DNA from: Liolophura sinensis
Lineage: Eukaryota; Mollusca; Polyplacophora; Chitonida; Chitonidae
Direction of reading: 5' to 3'
Assembly: GCF_032854445.1 (NCBI RefSeq)
Contig: NC_088296.1
Coordinates: forward strand, 4,363,246-4,427,245
Length of the DNA: 64,000 nucleotides
The notes under the pieces were generated by a model. It had not been told where the DNA came from. It searched no databases and was given only the letters and a program-made list of their open reading frames with translations. The position numbers were made by a program, and so were the translations under genes. Every line of letters begins with the position of its first letter. Positions within the stretch are counted from its first letter, which is position 1. Shown piece after piece: positions 31,401 to 43,605 of this stretch.

Positions 31401-34400
31401 TTTTCTTCAAAAAATAAATGAAACTTTTCGACACAGGTACATGTATTTGTAACTATCATTGCGATTTGTCACACGGACTTGTCGAATTCGACCGAAAATG
31501 GAACAAACATCATTTTACAACCGCGATCACACGGTATGATGTATCGAATAATCCACTGTACGAAGAAACGCTCTCCTGTTTTCGTTGGACTAACCAAATC
31601 GCACGTGCGGTGTGATAGGGGCTTTGAACAGCGCTGTCTGTACCGTTAAATATCGTCTTCTTTTCCTTTACCTTATACATGTACCCAATCAGCAGTTGAA
31701 ATTTTACATACGTTTCCTTTAAGTGATAGTGAATTTAACCACCGTCATTTGTAATTTTAATTTTCGCTTGCTTCTCCCTTAAACTATAGTGAACATAACC
31801 GCCGTCATTTGTAGTTTTAACTATCGCTTGCTTTCCTTTAAACGATAGTGAACATAACCCCCGTCATTTGTAGTTTTAACTATCGCTTGATTTTTACTTA
31901 AATTATAGTAGTTTTAACTATCGCTTGCTTTCCTTTAAACGATAGTGAACATAACCCCCGTCATTTGTAGTTTTAACTATCGCTTGCTTTTCCTTTAAAC
32001 GATAGTGAATTTAACAGCCGTCATTTGTTGTTTTAGCTATCGCTTGCTTTTCCTATAAGTGATCGCGAATTTATCCGCCGTCATTTGTGGTTTTAACCAT
32101 AGTTTGATTTTTCTGTAAGCGATAGTGAACATAAGCATCATCATTTGTACTTTTAACTATCGTTTGATTTTCCATTAAGCGCTATACACTGAGCTGATCT
32201 CTAATAAACACCAGCTGTAGTAGTAACCATTATTTTCTTTTACTGTAAGCGGTACCGTAATGAGTTTATCTACCCAAATCGTTGTTGTAAATTTCCTTTT
32301 TTTTTTCTTTTCTTAAGCTTTATCCTTCATGCTGCAGTAACCTTAGGTACCGCCGGCTGTACTTGTAATTCTTTGTACTTTTTCTTTACGGCGCAGGAAC
32401 CCTAGCTACCGCCGACAGCACTTGTAACTCTTTGTACTTTTTCTTTACGGCGCAGTAACCTTAGCTACCGCCGGATGTACTTGTAACTCTGGGTATTTTT
32501 TCTTGACGGCGCAGTAACCTTAGCTACCGCCGGCTGTACTTGTCACTCTTGGTATTTTTCTTTACGGTGCAATAACCTTAGCTACCGCTGACTATACTTG
32601 TAATTATTGTTTACTTTTCTTTTACACCGCAGTAAGTTCGACGAGTTACGACTCGTAATTATGACTCACCCGTCTAGCCGTGGCCTGGTTTCTCCGTAAC
32701 CACGTCTCGAATAGCTTGTCCACAAACGTGTGATGTACGAGAAAGACAGGGTCCATGGCGGCCGTTGCTAGCTCCGACATCGTCCCGTTCATGAAGCTAT
32801 GGACCTGGGAATTGTAAACAACCATCAATACAACAACACAAGAGAATCTGCAGGTACTGAAGTCAGCGTTATGATATTCTATGTTTCAACTTAACAATGT
32901 AACCATCTTCAAGAATTGTAGCACAGAAACAAAAATGTTCAGGCTTATATATTACACAAAGTAGCCTACGGAAACATTGTAATGTCTGCCAGAGCTACAC
33001 TGCTGGAGATTGAGCCACAGACCACTGAGAAAAGCTCGCTGTAAGCTGGCGAAGAGAGGTGAAAAGAGGCTACTTTTACGTCCACTACGCTTAAAAAATT
33101 AATCTCTTCATTTTAACAAAGTCTGTTGTCTGAGTGACGCTAGACTGTATTCTGCTATTGCAGCAAATTGTTCTGATAAATACAACACACATAGTCTGTT
33201 ACTTCCAAAGAAGGATTCTTACTAACAGGGTTTTGTGTTGAATATGAAAGAATATTATGTTGCAGTAACAAAATGCATTTTAGCATCACTCAGGCCACAG
33301 ACTTTCTGTTAAAATTGACAGATTATTTTTTTGGTGTACCGCGCTGTGAATACTGATACACGAGTGGGGAACAATTTTGAATTTTGGCCGAAGAACTAAT
33401 ATAAGCTTAGCGACATATAGATGTTGCCTAAGGGTGATTTGGGTAGAAAGGGAAGTTATTTTCCCTTAGACGATATCCTGAAGGCGGTATCCTTATTTTC
33501 GTATATTGCTTCGCAGTATGGCGAATCATTGCTGAGTAATCTGGTATCTTTAACAGTGTGTGTTGTTTGAATGATGACAGAATGTGTTCTGTTATTGTGG
33601 CAGATTATTCTGTTAAATATAGCGCACACATTATGTTAACTCAACACAAAATTGTATAAGACTAACAGGATAATTTAACATTCTGTCATCACTCAGAAAG
33701 CAAACTTTCTGTTAATATTAACACATTCATTTTTTTAGTGTAACGTAGGCCTACCAGGTTATGGACGGAACTGTTGATGATGGACGGCCCGTCTTGGTTG
33801 GCAAACCCTTCAAGGACGTTTCTAAAAGCCGTGTTAGGAGAGCGAACAGAATATGGGTCAAGGTCATAAAAGATCAAGGACAGTGTGTAGTCCACCGCTT
33901 CGCGGGTCGGTAAGTTCCGGTAGAGAGGGTTAGCGCCAGGCTGTCGTATGATTGGTCCGTTGTCGACGTATGGGTCGCAGATATGACAGCCATTGGCTGG
34001 CGGGTTGCACATAATTCGCCATGATGAGAATGGAGACTCCGGACTTAGTCGACCGAGAGGATCGGTTAGGTCCGTTGCCCCGAACCAGTCGTTCGTACAG
34101 ACGTCGCAGCGTCCGCCGTCGTCAATCCAGTCCCAGTAGGGCAAGGAGAATGTCTCGTCCCCAGCGATGGCCCTTAACGCGCGCTCCCACTTGAGGGAGA
34201 ACAGACGATGCCACAACGGAAAGGCAGGGCCCCCGTGGGCAAAATCCGGCCACATAAGGGTAGGGTCGTCGCACAAGCTGTCGTTGCCGAAGTTTGTCTT
34301 CCGGCTGACGTAGTAGTGTAGATATGAGAGATACTGAAATACAGAGACATTGAGGAACTGTGGGTCGACAGCTGGATCCATGCTTTGACTAGTGTTCAAG

Positions 34401-37400
34401 ACCATGTAGTCACTCGGCACCTCCATAGACTGCTGCAAAAGCGAGACGAACCTCTGCCGCTCTTCGGTGCTCAGGGAACCGATCTCCCGTCTCACCGTTC
34501 TGATTGGCTGGTTGCACTCGGGTCCCGTGTTACCATACCAACACTCGTGACACATGTAGCCAGAAAAGTTGCCCACGCAGTTGCAGGCGTACTGGAAGAA
34601 ACTCGTCGGCCAATCAAATCGGTCGTCGAGTAAATTGGCCTCCGGAACATTCCGTAGATCGTCAGTGTTTTGGAGCGGAATACAGCGCCCTCTACCGGGT
34701 CCACCACAAGGTTCTGTAAAACCTGTCAAAATAGAAAAAAATATTGATCTATTTTATACGATTTTAACCATTTCATGCCGCGATACACAGGTTAGTATAA
34801 ATCACACTTATAGGCGAAGTGTCTGCCAGTGTTCGGAATCAATACTGAGCTATTCCGTACTCAAGAAGGGAGACTGTTAAAGAGTTCTGGTTTACGATTC
34901 ATAGAAGGATGCTGAGGTATTTGGAAGTATGACACTGTACTTTTCGCCAGTCACCTGCATGACAAACAAGTTCACATAAAGCCATATCTAGCGAGAGCTG
35001 GATTCGAGCCAGCATCCACATTGTCAATAGAACGCTAGGCTACGATATGAACCACAGGCTTGAAGCATTAGTAGAATTAGCATCAATACATATATGTGGA
35101 TGACCACCACTCTTAGCTGGGTATCAAAGAAACACAGTGGACCAGATCAGAACAGCAGACAGCCAGATTCGAACCTGTGATCAGCAGCGACGAGAACTAT
35201 ATGTATACGCTTTAAACACAATTAAGCGTAATTACATACATGTGGGCGGCCGCCACTTTTCGCCAGGTCCATGAGGAACTCGGTGAACCAGAGACGAACG
35301 GGAGACAGCCGGATTCGAACCTGTGACCTCACTGACCAGGCTTAGCAAATCTCCAGAAGCCCGCCATAAAAACGCAATGCGCCAAAAAATTATATAAAAC
35401 ACTCTCCACTGTTGATCTCGTGGTTCACGAGACTGTGAGTGCACGTGTCTCCATGGCACCACATGATAAGAACGTTTCAGACCACGTGGGTCAGTTCCGT
35501 TACATAAGTACTTTTATTGCACGTGCAGCTGTTTTTTCATAAGGCGCTGCACAATAAGACTAATTATGTGTGTAATTAAGACTAATTATACTCCACTGAT
35601 TTGTGTTTCATTCGCAGTGGTACATGCATAATAACGGCAATGTACATTTGTGCCGTGCATAACGTACCCTATTTCTTCTCAAATTTGGGACACCTGGTCA
35701 GCTCATTTCAGCCAATATATATGTAACTGTAGCATGAATAGGGAGTTTCTTTTTTCTCACATGGTTAGACCATCTGACGAACAATATACTCATATCTTTG
35801 TTTTTCCAAAAGGCTTGTGACTTCTACTTTCAACACCACTGATATCTGTCCCAAATTTTAGAAAAATTAGGGTATGCTACAGTATGGAGAGTAAAACCAC
35901 AGCAGCGACGACAGTGTGATAGCTGGCAAATAGCCACACGTAACAGAGCAGTGACGACAGTGTGCTAGCTGGCAAATAGTCACACGCAACAGAACAGCGA
36001 CGACAGTGTGACAGCTGACAAATAGCCACACGTAACAGAACAGCGACGACAGTGTGATAGCTGGCAAATAGTCACATGTAACCGGAGAAATAAGGCTACG
36101 GCATACAGAGTAAAACCAGAGCAGATACGACAGTGTGATAGCTGGCAAATAGTCACACGTAACAGGTGAAATATGGCTACCGCATACAGAGTAAAAACAC
36201 AGCAGCGACGACAGTGTGATAGCTGGCAAATAGTCACACCTAACCGGTAAAGTACAGCCTCATGTTACTTTACCTCAGTTTGGCTTTGATACAAGGTGTT
36301 CATCTAAACAGTGGCATCCTAAACATCACCTAGCAACACAGGTTAGACATCACCTAGCACAATAGGTTAGACAGCACCTAGCACCACAGGTTAGACATCA
36401 CCTAGCACAACAGGTTAGACATCACCTAGCATAACAGGTTAGACATCACCTATCACAACAGGATAGACATCACCTAGCACAATAGGTTAGACATCACCTA
36501 GCACAACAGGTTAGACATCACCTAGCACAACAGGATAGACATCACCTAGCACCACAGGTTAGACATCACCTAGCACCACATGGTAGACATCACCTAGCAC
36601 CACAGGTTAGACATCACCTAGCACAACAGGATAGACATCACCTAGCACCACAGGTTAGACATCACCTAGCACAATAGGTTAGACAGCACCTAGCACCACA
36701 GGTTAGACATCACCTAGCACCACAGGTTAGACATCACCTAGCACCACAGGTTAGACATCACCTAGCACAACAGGATAGACATCACCTAGCACCACAGGTT
36801 AGACATCACCTAGCACAATAGGTTAGACATCACCTATCACAGCAGGTTAGACATCACCTGGCACCACAGGTTAGACATCACCTGGCACAACAGGTTAGAC
36901 ATCACCTAGCACAACAGGTTAGACATCACCTAGCACAACAGGTTAGACATCACCTAGCACAACAGGTTAGACATCACCTAGCACAACAGGATAGACATCA
37001 CCTAGCACCACAGGTTAGACATCACCTAGCACCACATGGTAGACATTACCTAGCACCCCAGGTTAGACATCACCTAGTACAAAAGGTTAGACATCACCTA
37101 TCACAACAGGTTAGACATCACCTAGCACAACAGGTAAGACATCACCTAGCACAATAGGTTAGACATCACCTAGCACAACAGGTTAGACATCACCTAGCAC
37201 CACAAATTAGACATCACCTAGCACCACATGGTAGACATTACCTAGCACCCCAGGTTAGACATCACCTAGTACAACAGGGTAGACATCACCTATCACAACA
37301 GGTTAGACATCACCTAGCACAACAGGTAAGACATCACCTAGCACAACAGGTTAGACATCACCTAGCACCACAGGTTAGACATCACCTATCACAACAGGTT

Positions 37401-40400
37401 AGACATGACCTAGCACAACAGGTTAGACATCATCTATCATAACAGGTTAGACATCACCTAGCACCACAAGGTAGACATCACCTAGCACCACAGGTTAGAC
37501 ATCACCTAGCACAACAGGTTAGATATCACCTATCACAACAGGTTAGACATCACCTAGCACCACAAGGTAGACATCACCTAGCACCACAAGGTAGACATGA
37601 CCTAGCACAACAGGTTAGACATCACCTAGCACAACAGGATAGACATCACCTAGCGCCACAAATTAGACATCACCTAGCACAATAGGTTAGACATCACCTA
37701 TCGCAACAGGTTAGACAGCACCTAGCACAACAGGTTAGACATCACCTAGCACCACAAATTAGACATCACCTAGCACCACATGGTAGACATTACCTAGCAC
37801 CCCAGGTTAGACATCACCTAGTACAACAGGTTAGACATCACCTATCACAACAGGTTAGACATCACCTAGCACAACAGGTAAGACATCACCTAGCACAACA
37901 GGTTAGACATGACCTAGCACCACAGGTTAGACATCACCTAGCACAACAGGTTAGACATCACCTAGCACAACAGGTTAGACATCACCTAGCACCCCAGGTT
38001 AGACATCATCTATCATAACAGGTTAGACATCACCTAGCACCACAAGGTAGACATCACCTAGCACCACAGGTTAGACATCACCTAGCACCACAGGTTAGAT
38101 ATCACCTATCACAACAGGTTAGACATCACCTAGCACCACAAGGTAGACATCACCTAGCACAACAGATTAGACATCACCTAGCACAACAGGTTAGACATCA
38201 CCTAGCACAATAGGTTAGACCTCACCTAGCACCCCAGGTTAGACATCACCTAGCACAACAGGTTAGACATCACCTAGCACCACAGGTTAGACATCACCTA
38301 GCACAACAGGTTAGACATCACCTAGCACCACAGGTTAGACATCACCTAGCACCACAAATTAGACATCACCTAGCACCACATGGTAGACATCACCTAGCAC
38401 CACAGGTTAGACATCACCTAGCACCACAGGTTAGACATCACCTATCACAACAGGTTAGACATCACCTAGCACCCCAGGTTAGACATCACCTAGCACAACA
38501 GGTTAGACATCACCTAGCACAACAGGTTAGAGATCACCTAGCACAACAAGTTAGACATCACCTAGCACAACAGGTTAGACATCACCTGGCACCACAGGTT
38601 AGACATCACCTGGCACCACAGGTTAGACATCATCTATCATAACAGGTTAGACATCACCTAGCACCACAGGTTAGACATCACCTAGCACCACAGGTTAGAC
38701 ATCATCTAGCACAGAAAAAAAATTAGAAAAAAAATGAAAAAAAAGTCGGTGATGAGTTGATTGCAATTTATTAAACATTCTGTTTTCACCCCATATAATA
38801 AACATTTATTAATGTGTTATAACTTAATAAGGAGGCATGATGTTTTAAGACAGAATTTATCAAAAGCAAAAATATATATATATATTCGTCTTTTATGAAC
38901 AAAAACTTATCGTCAAATAATATCGTTTAAATTTTTAGGATTTGGGGAATACTGTGAGTTGTGCAGCATTCAGTGCGGGGTGAATACTGAATTAAATACT
39001 GAGTCTGCTACTCTGAATTCAAATCCATCAGATGCTAGAGAAACTTTGCCTGATATAAAGCTTGTGTGTGCTTTTGCATAACTGGCATGTATACAAGCAA
39101 TTAACGATCTTGTACGGCACACCGGTAATGGTCACGTGATCTGATACACGGCTAATCAACCAAACATGCACGTATTTGAATAGTGCAACCTGTAATTAAG
39201 AGTCCCTCAGAAGCGGTTATGGAGAGTTCCTACAATGTGACGACCGGACAATGTCGGTGCGTGGAGAATGACATGGACGGTTTAAACGGCAAGAATGCAG
39301 AGGGGGAGTTATTAATTTACTGATTAACGACAAAAAAGATGATTAATTAATGACCAACAGATTTATCAGTTGGATAGACTCGTGTGACACATACTGATTT
39401 ACCCATTTTCATGTTTGTTTGATTCGACCAGTCGGCAAAGGCGAGGGTGTGGGGATGTTAGAGATAACGCAAACAGTTGACAGTAATGGGCATTGATCAA
39501 TTCCCAGATGCTTCTTCGGCTTTAAGTTCCGAGATTTGTCACGCACCTGAATATGGACGAGATTTCCAAAAATAAATTTAACCGCACATTTATTATTTTC
39601 ACTTTAAATGCCATTGCAATAAATAAATAAATAAATGAATAAATAAATAAATAAATAAATAATATGGCTTGAAAGACTGGAGACGGGAACAATATCAGTG
39701 GAACAATATACGTACATACCATATGAGCTTGTACCGTTGCCATTGCCGTCCATATTTCATTCCCTTTTGTCACAAGATTTCTTTCTGTCTTTGTTTATCC
39801 TCAATACCTTTCCATTTATATGACAACGCCATAAGAATTACACTTGGAGAAAAGTGGGATATCTTACTCCAGGTATCCGGTGATTTAAAGTCGCAGCCGA
39901 ACCATGCAACTTAAAGACTAAATGCAACTTAAGTTCTCGTGGTATAATACAGCTGTTGTAAAGATAAACAAGGATCACCGGGATTAAACCACCGGGATTT
40001 GGCAAGTTACAAGACGTCTCCAACGCCACACGGTCGTCGTGGATCGCTTATTCTCATCGGGGTCCCACCAACAGTGAACCAGGATGAATTCACAAACTCC
40101 TCATTCATAACTAGCTCCATGAAGACTTTCCACACAAACATGGAAAGATATGTGTAGCAAATAATGAAAGTTCGTTTTGTGGACATTGGAATTAGAATCG
40201 GCCGTTTAATTCATTATATACATAGGAGTTATATTACGAGCAAGTCTTTTAGGGTTATTTCCTACTTTATTAGAGTTTTCCCAACGGATGTCAAAGCCGT
40301 AAATGCTTTTGAGTCTAGCTATAAGTCCTGAGCATACGGTTGATAATGTATACTCCATTTATTTGTTTATTTGATTGGTGTTTTACGCCGTACTCAAGAA

Positions 40401-42202
40401 TATTTCACTTATACGACGGCGGCCAGCATTGTGGTGGGAGGAAACCGGGCAGAGCCCGGGGGAAACCCACAACCATCCGCAGGTTGCTGACAGACCTTCC
40501 CACGTACGGCCGGAGAGGCATATACTCTAATAATGCCTTGTTTTACAGTTTATTTTAATTACACGCAAATTAAGTTCTCACGTTGTTTATTTGCCAAAAA
40601 TGTTTGCCATCGGGGCATTATGTCATTTCAAAGAAGGAATTATATTCAACATTCCTAAACCAACCAACGTTTGACACCACACGCCCTCTCATACTCACTA
40701 AGAGCAACCAAAAACAGGGCCTATATAAAGTCTCCAGAGAAAATATCCATGCTCCAAACCACAGCCATTAATGTCTTCTCGTATTCTATAAAGCTACCAC
40801 CAACATTTTATTAATTTATTTCTTTAGACCGTACTCAAGAATATTTCATTTAAATATACGACGCGGCCAGCATTATAGTTAGAGCAAACTGGACAGAGTC
40901 CAGCAGAAACCCATGACCATCCAAAGGTTTCTGCCAGCATGAGCTGGACTTGTACTTACAGGTTACACATGCGCAATTCAGGCAATTGAGTCCAAGATTT
41001 GCCTCCGAATTGAAGAGTGAAGGAGCACTGTTTTGGTAATACTGTCATACATACATTTTAGGTTGTTGATGTACTATATATTTCTGCACTATTAGGTTGC
41101 ACCTAATTAAAATATGTCAGAATTTTGTCTGTTTTGGATAGAACTGAAAATTTTTTGCCAGTGTTACTTCTGATCCACCTGGAAGCTACCAAGGTAATAA
41201 AATGCTATGACTTCACTTCCATGTTAGGTTGATATGTGGACATGTTGTAGAGACAAGTACAAGCTGCATACTGTTAGGGGATGGTAGGGGATGTACATCT
41301 TGAGGTTGAAGCTCACACATTTAGTACATAAATATAGTCAGGCAAAGCAATGCGCTCGTGTAACCTACAGCGACCACCCTGGTGAGAGGAGTCAGGGTAA
41401 ATGCGCTCGGCTCGCACGCTAACCACCCCACCCCCTCCCTCCACCCAGCCGCCAATACAGCCAAGTTTCAAAAACTTACAACCAATCGGCAATATTCTAT
41501 CACAACTGCCCCAAACCTTAACCATTTCACTATGTTATCTCCTACTCCCAAACACAACTACGAGTAGTTACGTCATATTTCCAGCATCTGTGAACCGTCA
41601 AGTCCAACATTCATACACCACTCGTAGACCAAAAAGTTCTGCTCCCGTTAAGTCGATAATTACAAAACAATTTCCCCAAAAATCATATACCACCAGTCCT
41701 TAAAGGATTACGAAAGAAAGAATATATACACAGTAAATTAAGTTAGGTAACTTTAAAAGGGAATCAGAGAACAGTTTCACAAAGATGTCGTACATGTACT
41801 ATACTTGCACATATAGGACAAAGGTTTGGTAATAATGACATACAAAATACCGTAATGTACGATAACAAAAAATGTCGTGCGCCTCTTTGCGAAACTGGGC
41901 CCGGTCTTCTTTTTCCTAGGAATGAAGGGAACCCAGTTAATATTATAGACATGACATCCAGTTTAAATTTTAAACTCCACGCCTATACCCTAAAACACCA
42001 ATCAAATAAATAAATATACCGGAGTAAGAGTGTTAGCTTGGGCAATAGAGACGACAGGGGACTTACCGGGTGGGGTAGGGCAGCACGTGGCGTTAGGCAG
42101 GGTAGCGTTCTGGACGCAGAGAGCCGGGAACTGAGCGGACACAGGGGTAAGGCTGATCCCAGCGATGCAGAGTATCCCGATAAGGAAGGTGTCAGTGGCC
42201 AT
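25233..42202 (-). CDS. Membrane-bound tyrosinase (vertebrate TYR-like), 5 exons, complete
   Basis: Exons are 42202-42067, 34722-33755, 32804-32670, 31110-30957 and 25477-25233. All phases fit and the product is 545 residues (human TYR is 529). It should be a type 3 copper enzyme that oxidises tyrosine or DOPA to quinones for melanin or protein cross-linking. Residues 1-23 are a signal peptide. Cys29-Cys115 form the Cys-rich/EGF-like region. CuA ligands are His181, His208 and His217. CuB ligands are His366, His370 and one of His392/393. GHNRNSF and GYDYDD match the C-terminal part of the TYR family. The transmembrane helix is about 473-494, then a basic stop-transfer RNRRK and a 51-residue tail. 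Orthology to TYR rather than TYRP1/DCT is not resolved. Introns 1-4 are about 7.3, 0.95, 1.6 and 5.5 kb and are packed with minisatellites. Confidence 0.95.
26125..26298 (+). mobile_element. SINE family A, partial
   Basis: Begins in the central CAGGTCTCCCAGCAACC block and runs through CTTGAGTACGGCGTAAAACA into an (AAAT)n tail, in tyrosinase intron 4 next to the 45-bp array. Confidence 0.75.
26415..30195. repeat. 45-bp minisatellite, about 84 copies
   Basis: Units contain GCCATCAACATGGCCACAGA and CATATGTGCCTATCCTTTAG. Almost the whole array is open in two plus-strand frames because 45 is divisible by three. Changes between units hit all codon positions. It fills most of tyrosinase intron 4; larger blocks are duplicated near 28800-29800. 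Confidence 0.95.
30490..30980 (-). repeat. 46/49-bp array made of tyrosinase exon 4 end plus splice donor
   Basis: Each unit on the minus strand holds the last 25 or so coding bases of exon 4 (ACTGGAGAAGCAGACGACAA) followed by CACTG and GTAAGTTAACTGAG. Ten donor copies are present (one altered to GTAACT) plus one partial unit. The copy at 30957 is the true exon end. Confidence 0.9.
30957..31110 (-). CDS. Tyrosinase exon 4: C-terminal lumenal part
   Basis: Encodes LPLVGAQPGHNRNSFLVPFF through LGYDYDDIRTGEADDNT and ends in phase 1 at G|GTAAGT. The end of this exon and its donor are tandemly repeated downstream (30490-30980), so alternative donors are possible. This first donor is the one whose phase joins exon 5 in frame. 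Confidence 0.9.
31690..32190. repeat. 60-bp minisatellite, about 8 copies
   Basis: Units contain TTTTAACTATCGCTTGCTTT and GTGAACATAACCCCCGTCAT; copies diverge to the right. In tyrosinase intron 3. Confidence 0.88.
32330..32625. repeat. 60-bp minisatellite, about 5 copies
   Basis: Units contain CTTTTTCTTTACGGCGCAGT and AACCTTAGCTACCGCCG. It ends about 45 bp from tyrosinase exon 3 on its downstream side. Confidence 0.88.
32670..32804 (-). CDS. Tyrosinase exon 3: CuB site
   Basis: 135-bp phase 0-0 exon encoding VHSFMNGTMSE and DPVFLVHHTFVDKLFETWLR. Acceptor CCCAG and donor GTGAGT. Confidence 0.95.
33105..33345. mobile_element. MITE, second copy
   Basis: Shares TGCATTTTAGCATCACTCAG, TTTCTGTTAAAATTGACAGA and the TTTTTTTGGTGTA end with the copy at 10021. 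In tyrosinase intron 2. Confidence 0.5.
33545..33743. mobile_element. MITE, third copy, at tyrosinase exon 2 donor
   Basis: Shares ACAGAATGTGTTCTGTTATT, TTAACATTCTGTCATCACTC and the TTTTTTTAGTGTA end. It starts about 12 bp inside tyrosinase intron 2. Confidence 0.5.
33755..34722 (-). CDS. Tyrosinase exon 2: EGF-like region and CuA site
   Basis: 968-bp exon, phase 1 to 0. It holds CNCVGNFSGYMCHECWYGNTG (Cys-rich), YLHYYVS, FAHGGPAFPLWHRLF (CuA), LPYWDW and CDVCTNDWFG, and ends at SSVHNL just inside CuB. Donor is GTAGGC. A MITE begins about 12 bp into the following intron. Confidence 0.96.
34980..35400 (-). mobile_element. Tandem tRNA-like SINE heads, family C
   Basis: Three related segments read on the minus strand carry tRNA B-box cores such as GGTTCGAATCCGGCT (forward 35310 and 35172; a weaker one near 34992). 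The segments at 35090-35200 and 35240-35335 are clearly homologous. They lie in tyrosinase intron 1. Confidence 0.5.
35885..36245. repeat. Minisatellite with GACGACAGTGTGATAGCTGG units
   Basis: Seven or so units sharing CGACAGTGTGATAGCTGGCA and AATAGTCACACGTAAC, separated by variable linkers. In tyrosinase intron 1. Confidence 0.85.
36330..38715. repeat. 24-bp minisatellite, about 100 copies
   Basis: Unit GTTAGACATCACCTAGCACA followed by ACAG, with frequent AAC/CAC and ATAG variants. In tyrosinase intron 1, 1.6 kb upstream of exon 2. Confidence 0.95.
40360..40522 (-). mobile_element. SINE family A, partial
   Basis: Well-kept inverted 3' and central blocks (GATTGGTGTTTTACGCCGTA to CCCACGTACGGCCGGAGAGG); the head is missing. 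Located in tyrosinase intron 1. Confidence 0.8.
40805..40955 (-). mobile_element. SINE family A, decayed
   Basis: Recognisable by GACCGTACTCAAGAATATTT, CGGCCAGCATTATAG and AGCATGAGCTGGACTTG. Confidence 0.6.
42067..42202 (-). CDS. Tyrosinase exon 1: signal peptide and first cysteines
   Basis: Encodes MATDTFLIGILCIAGISL...SA, then QFPALCVQNATLPNATCCP, aligned with the mature N terminus of TYR-family proteins. Donor GTAAGT, phase 1. The frame is open upstream to 42385, but only this Met gives a signal peptide. Confidence 0.92.
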
Positions 42203-42353
42203 GCTGGTGTCGTGGACAATCTGACAGACAGTGTACTCATGTTCCTCTACCCCAAGGCTGGCCCTCCCCTCCAAGAACACATGACACTGGTGGTCAGATG
42301 ACAACCCTGTGTCTTTCCAGGCTATAGGTCTTGTACAATAATAGGAAAAGACA

Positions 42354-42361
42354 ATTATAAA
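42354..42361 (-). promoter_or_regulatory. TATA-like box of tyrosinase gene
   Basis: TTTATAAT on the minus strand about 150 bp upstream of the ATG. The E-box cluster lies roughly 70-140 bp further upstream. Confidence 0.35.
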
Positions 42362-42429
42362 TGTGTGACAAAAACTACTACGCACAGAAGAACCGTTCCT
42401 CCGAATCTTATGATCAACGATGCGCCCAC

Positions 42430-42496
42430 CACGTGATCATGTGACCTGATGTTTGATGATCGCTTTTCTTGGCAGTCATGATTCAAGTCACGTGAC
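42430..42496 (-). promoter_or_regulatory. E-box/M-box cluster upstream of tyrosinase
   Basis: CACGTG at 42430-42435, CATGTG (in TCATGTGAC) at 42438-42443 and the palindrome GTCACGTGAC at 42487-42496, about 230-295 bp upstream of the ATG. These match the E-box/M-box type bound by MITF/TFE bHLH-Zip factors, which control vertebrate tyrosinase-family genes. Binding here is inference. Confidence 0.5.
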
Positions 42497-43449
42497 TGCC
42501 CATTAAATCCCCCAAGGGCCCTGTTATAAGACTGACAAGTACATGTAAATTGTATAGGCTGTTTTCTTATTAGACAGGTATTAATTACCTGTGCTGGCGT
42601 GTCCGCACGCTTCACTGATCAGAAGGTTACGACACATCTACGTGTTTTAAGATTCTAAAACAGTTGTACATGTATTGCGTGCTACAAGCGCAATTTGTGG
42701 GCTTGCGTAAGGGGGAGAGGGGGGGGGGGCGTCGCTGGCTCACGTATATTCTAAAGCGCTGGTCAGCTGCACCATATAAAGCATTAGCCAATGTAGTTGC
42801 GTGTCCGAGTCCTTTTTGACTGCGGCTTTACGTCAGGACGTTTTATAGCTACCTGGCGAACAGCGCTGGTTTACTCCGTGGGCTCCACGGCTAAATCTGA
42901 CCGATGTTATTATAATGTAAATATTCATGAGTACGGCGTGAAACACCAACCGAGTGAATAAAAAATTACTTCAAAGATGTCACGAGTTCGAATCCAACAG
43001 ATTCACCAAAATGTTGTCAGCTATGGATGTAAACGGAGAAGAGCATTTGTTTACCTCAGGCTTTAATCTTCTACAAACCCAACAAATATATGTAAGTCAA
43101 ATAAGTAAATAATTATAATAAATCAATTTTGATTACTGTTTTAATATCTGATTACACATCAGCGCTGGTTGTTGTCGGATTAATCGGTGAACTAACGCCT
43201 GATTAACTTTAATATTGACCTCACACTAAACAGACCAGGTGACAAACAGGCCTGACTAATTAACCTGCCTCGATATCAGTGAAGTAAATACGTACAGACA
43301 GATCACGTTCATGGATTTCTTTTATACCTGACAGTTGTACTTGATTGTCTGGTGACATCTAAATAAAGGACACCACTAAACATTGCATGGTCTTCTACAG
43401 CCACATTTAAGCGTCTGATTTGGACGTTGACCGGATTGTCAGTGTAATA

Positions 43450-43605
43450 TTATTTGATTGGTGTTTCACGCCATACTCAAGAAAATCTCACTTCTACGAC
43501 GGTGACCAGAATTATGTTGGGAGGAAACCGGAAAGAGCCAGAGGAAACCCACAACCATTCAAAGGATGCTTTCAGACCTTCCCATGTACGACCAGAGAGC
43601 CAGGG
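43450..43605 (-). mobile_element. SINE family A, partial
   Basis: TTTGATTGGTGTTTCACGCC to CCCATGTACGACCAGAGAGC, with scattered changes. Confidence 0.7.

Noticed and set aside
36330-38715. CRISPR-like array
   Set aside because: Repeats are head-to-tail without unique spacers and lie in a eukaryotic intron.
41401-41703. Plus-strand 100-codon frame in tyrosinase intron 1
   Set aside because: Proline/threonine-rich by base composition only, no motif, no splice context.
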